From NCBI GenBank assembly GCA_947500965.1, contig CANMWW010000190.1, positions 1-5,433 on the forward strand: a stretch of DNA of 5,433 bases, given 5' to 3'. Under the pieces are notes generated by a model. That model did no database searches. It was given only the letters and a program-made list of their open reading frames with translations, and was not told the origin of the DNA. This DNA is from Alphaproteobacteria bacterium. Lineage in GTDB: Bacteria > Pseudomonadota > Alphaproteobacteria > CACIAM-22H2. Shown here piece by piece: positions 4,834 to 5,433 of this stretch. Position numbers and translations under genes: made by a program. Position 1 is the first letter of the stretch, and every line of letters starts with the position of its first letter.

Positions 4834-5433
4834 GGCGGCTCGGCCTCGAGGCGCGCGACGACGCCGCCCGACGCGTCGAGCAGTTCCAGGCGTTCGCCCG
4901 CGAGGCGATGGCCCGCCGTGGCGGCGAGCGCGCGCGCGAAGGCCGCCGCCACGTCCATGCCTTCGGCGCAGGCCATGCGCGTCGTGCCGATGCCGGAGAA
5001 GGACAGCCGCGCGCCATCGAGCGCATAGCCGCCCACCATGCGGTTGCAGCCATCGGAGCCCGAGAGCCGACCGCCCTCCGCGGCGAAGGCGAGATGCGCC
5101 GCGCGCGCGGCCTCCGCTGCGCGCACGGGCGCGTCCCCCAGCGCGACGAGCCGCCAGCGCGTGCCCGCGAGCGGCGCGTCGGCGGCGGCGGCGACGCGCA
5201 GCAGCACGATCTCCACATCGCGTCCCGCGCCCTCGCCCAGCACGGGATGCGCGACGTCGGTGGTGAAGAGCAGCCGCCCCTCGTGGCGGATCTCGGCGCG
5301 CACCACGTAGCGGCGCCCGGCCATGATGCGCGCGGCGTCGTAGGGGATCTCGAAGCGGAACGGCGACTGGCCCGCGGGATCGAGCCGCGCCCGGCCAAGC
5401 ACCTCGGCCGGCGCGTCGGCGCGCGACACGTCC
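4827..5433 (-). CDS. YbaY-like plus META/HslJ two-domain protein (5' end outside window)
   Basis: The visible 201 residues hold two domains. The first, up to about residue 80 counted from the GTG at 5429, matches the YbaY/YscW-type beta-sandwich lipoprotein family: DVSRADAPAEVLG, then QSPFRFEIPYD (21-31), YVVRAEIRHEGRLLFTTD (41-58) and VEIVLLRV. The second (about 86-197) is a META/HslJ domain: LAGTRWRLVAL (87-97), LSGSDGCNRMVGGY (122-135), the TTRMACAEGMD motif (149-159) and LELLDASGGVVARLEA (181-196). The conserved cysteines C128 and C154 are present. Both families are usually secreted or lipid-anchored in the envelope, and META proteins are linked to heat and novobiocin resistance in E. coli. 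I do not take GTG 5429 as the start, because it falls inside the YbaY domain and an in-frame Asp precedes it, so a signal peptide should lie beyond the window. It converges with ubiD. The domain calls are good; the exact role is unknown. Confidence 0.88.
   Translation of the reverse strand, partial: DVSRADAPAEVLGRARLDPAGQSPFRFEIPYDAARIMAGRRYVVRAEIRHEGRLLFTTDVAHPVLGEGAGRDVEIVLLRVAAAADAPLAGTRWRLVALGDAPVRAAEAARAAHLAFAAEGGRLSGSDGCNRMVGGYALDGARLSFSGIGTTRMACAEGMDVAAAFARALAATAGHRLAGERLELLDASGGVVARLEAEPPR

Noticed and set aside
3751..5028. A 425-codon plus-strand open frame running through the end of ubiD into the convergent gene
   Set aside because: It is a +1 shadow of ubiD followed by the antisense of the META-domain gene, with no recognisable domain.
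4472..5398. A 308-codon minus-strand open frame across the ubiD 3' end and the META-domain gene
   Set aside because: It is out of frame with the META/YbaY coding frame, crosses the convergent junction and shows no motif.

Overview
The window is GC-rich (roughly 70% by eye) and densely coded, with six protein genes, two of them cut by the window edges. Strong codon bias, GTG/ATG starts, a DUF3297 protein and a UbiD of the E. coli type all suggest a proteobacterium. A high-GC alphaproteobacterium is my best guess, but this is an inference from style and gene content only. I see no tRNA, rRNA, insertion sequence, CRISPR array or other sign of mobility. No stretch longer than about 100 bases is left without a gene.

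The left half (1-3203) is read entirely on the minus strand. In transcription order it holds a 2-oxoglutarate/Fe(II)-oxygenase-like protein (3203-2466), a small DUF3297 protein (2411-2163), an acyl-CoA dehydrogenase-fold flavoprotein (2119-905) and the N-terminal 302 codons of a thiamine-pyrophosphate (TPP) enzyme of the acetolactate synthase type (908 to beyond position 1). The last two overlap by four bases (GTGA), so they are probably translationally coupled and functionally linked. A strong GC-rich hairpin follows the oxygenase stop codon and probably separates it from the three genes downstream.

The right half holds ubiD (3296-4813, plus strand), which diverges from the oxygenase gene across a 92-base spacer containing an inverted repeat. 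It also holds a minus-strand gene cut at its 5' end (5433-4827) that encodes a YbaY-like domain followed by a META/HslJ domain. ubiD and this gene converge, and a 10-bp perfect hairpin spans both of their stop codons.

The most interesting item is the acyl-CoA dehydrogenase homologue. Both positions that can hold the catalytic base in this family are non-acidic: Gln246 at the long-chain/isovaleryl position and Gly368 at the medium-chain position. An arginine lies at residue 83. From memory, this combination closely matches the 3-sulfinopropionyl-CoA desulfinase of Advenella mimigardefordensis (Arg84, Gln246, Gly366), which has the fold but no dehydrogenase activity. The protein is therefore probably not an ordinary dehydrogenase, and its coupling to a TPP enzyme may point to an undescribed CoA-thioester or organosulfur pathway. 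That last step is inference.
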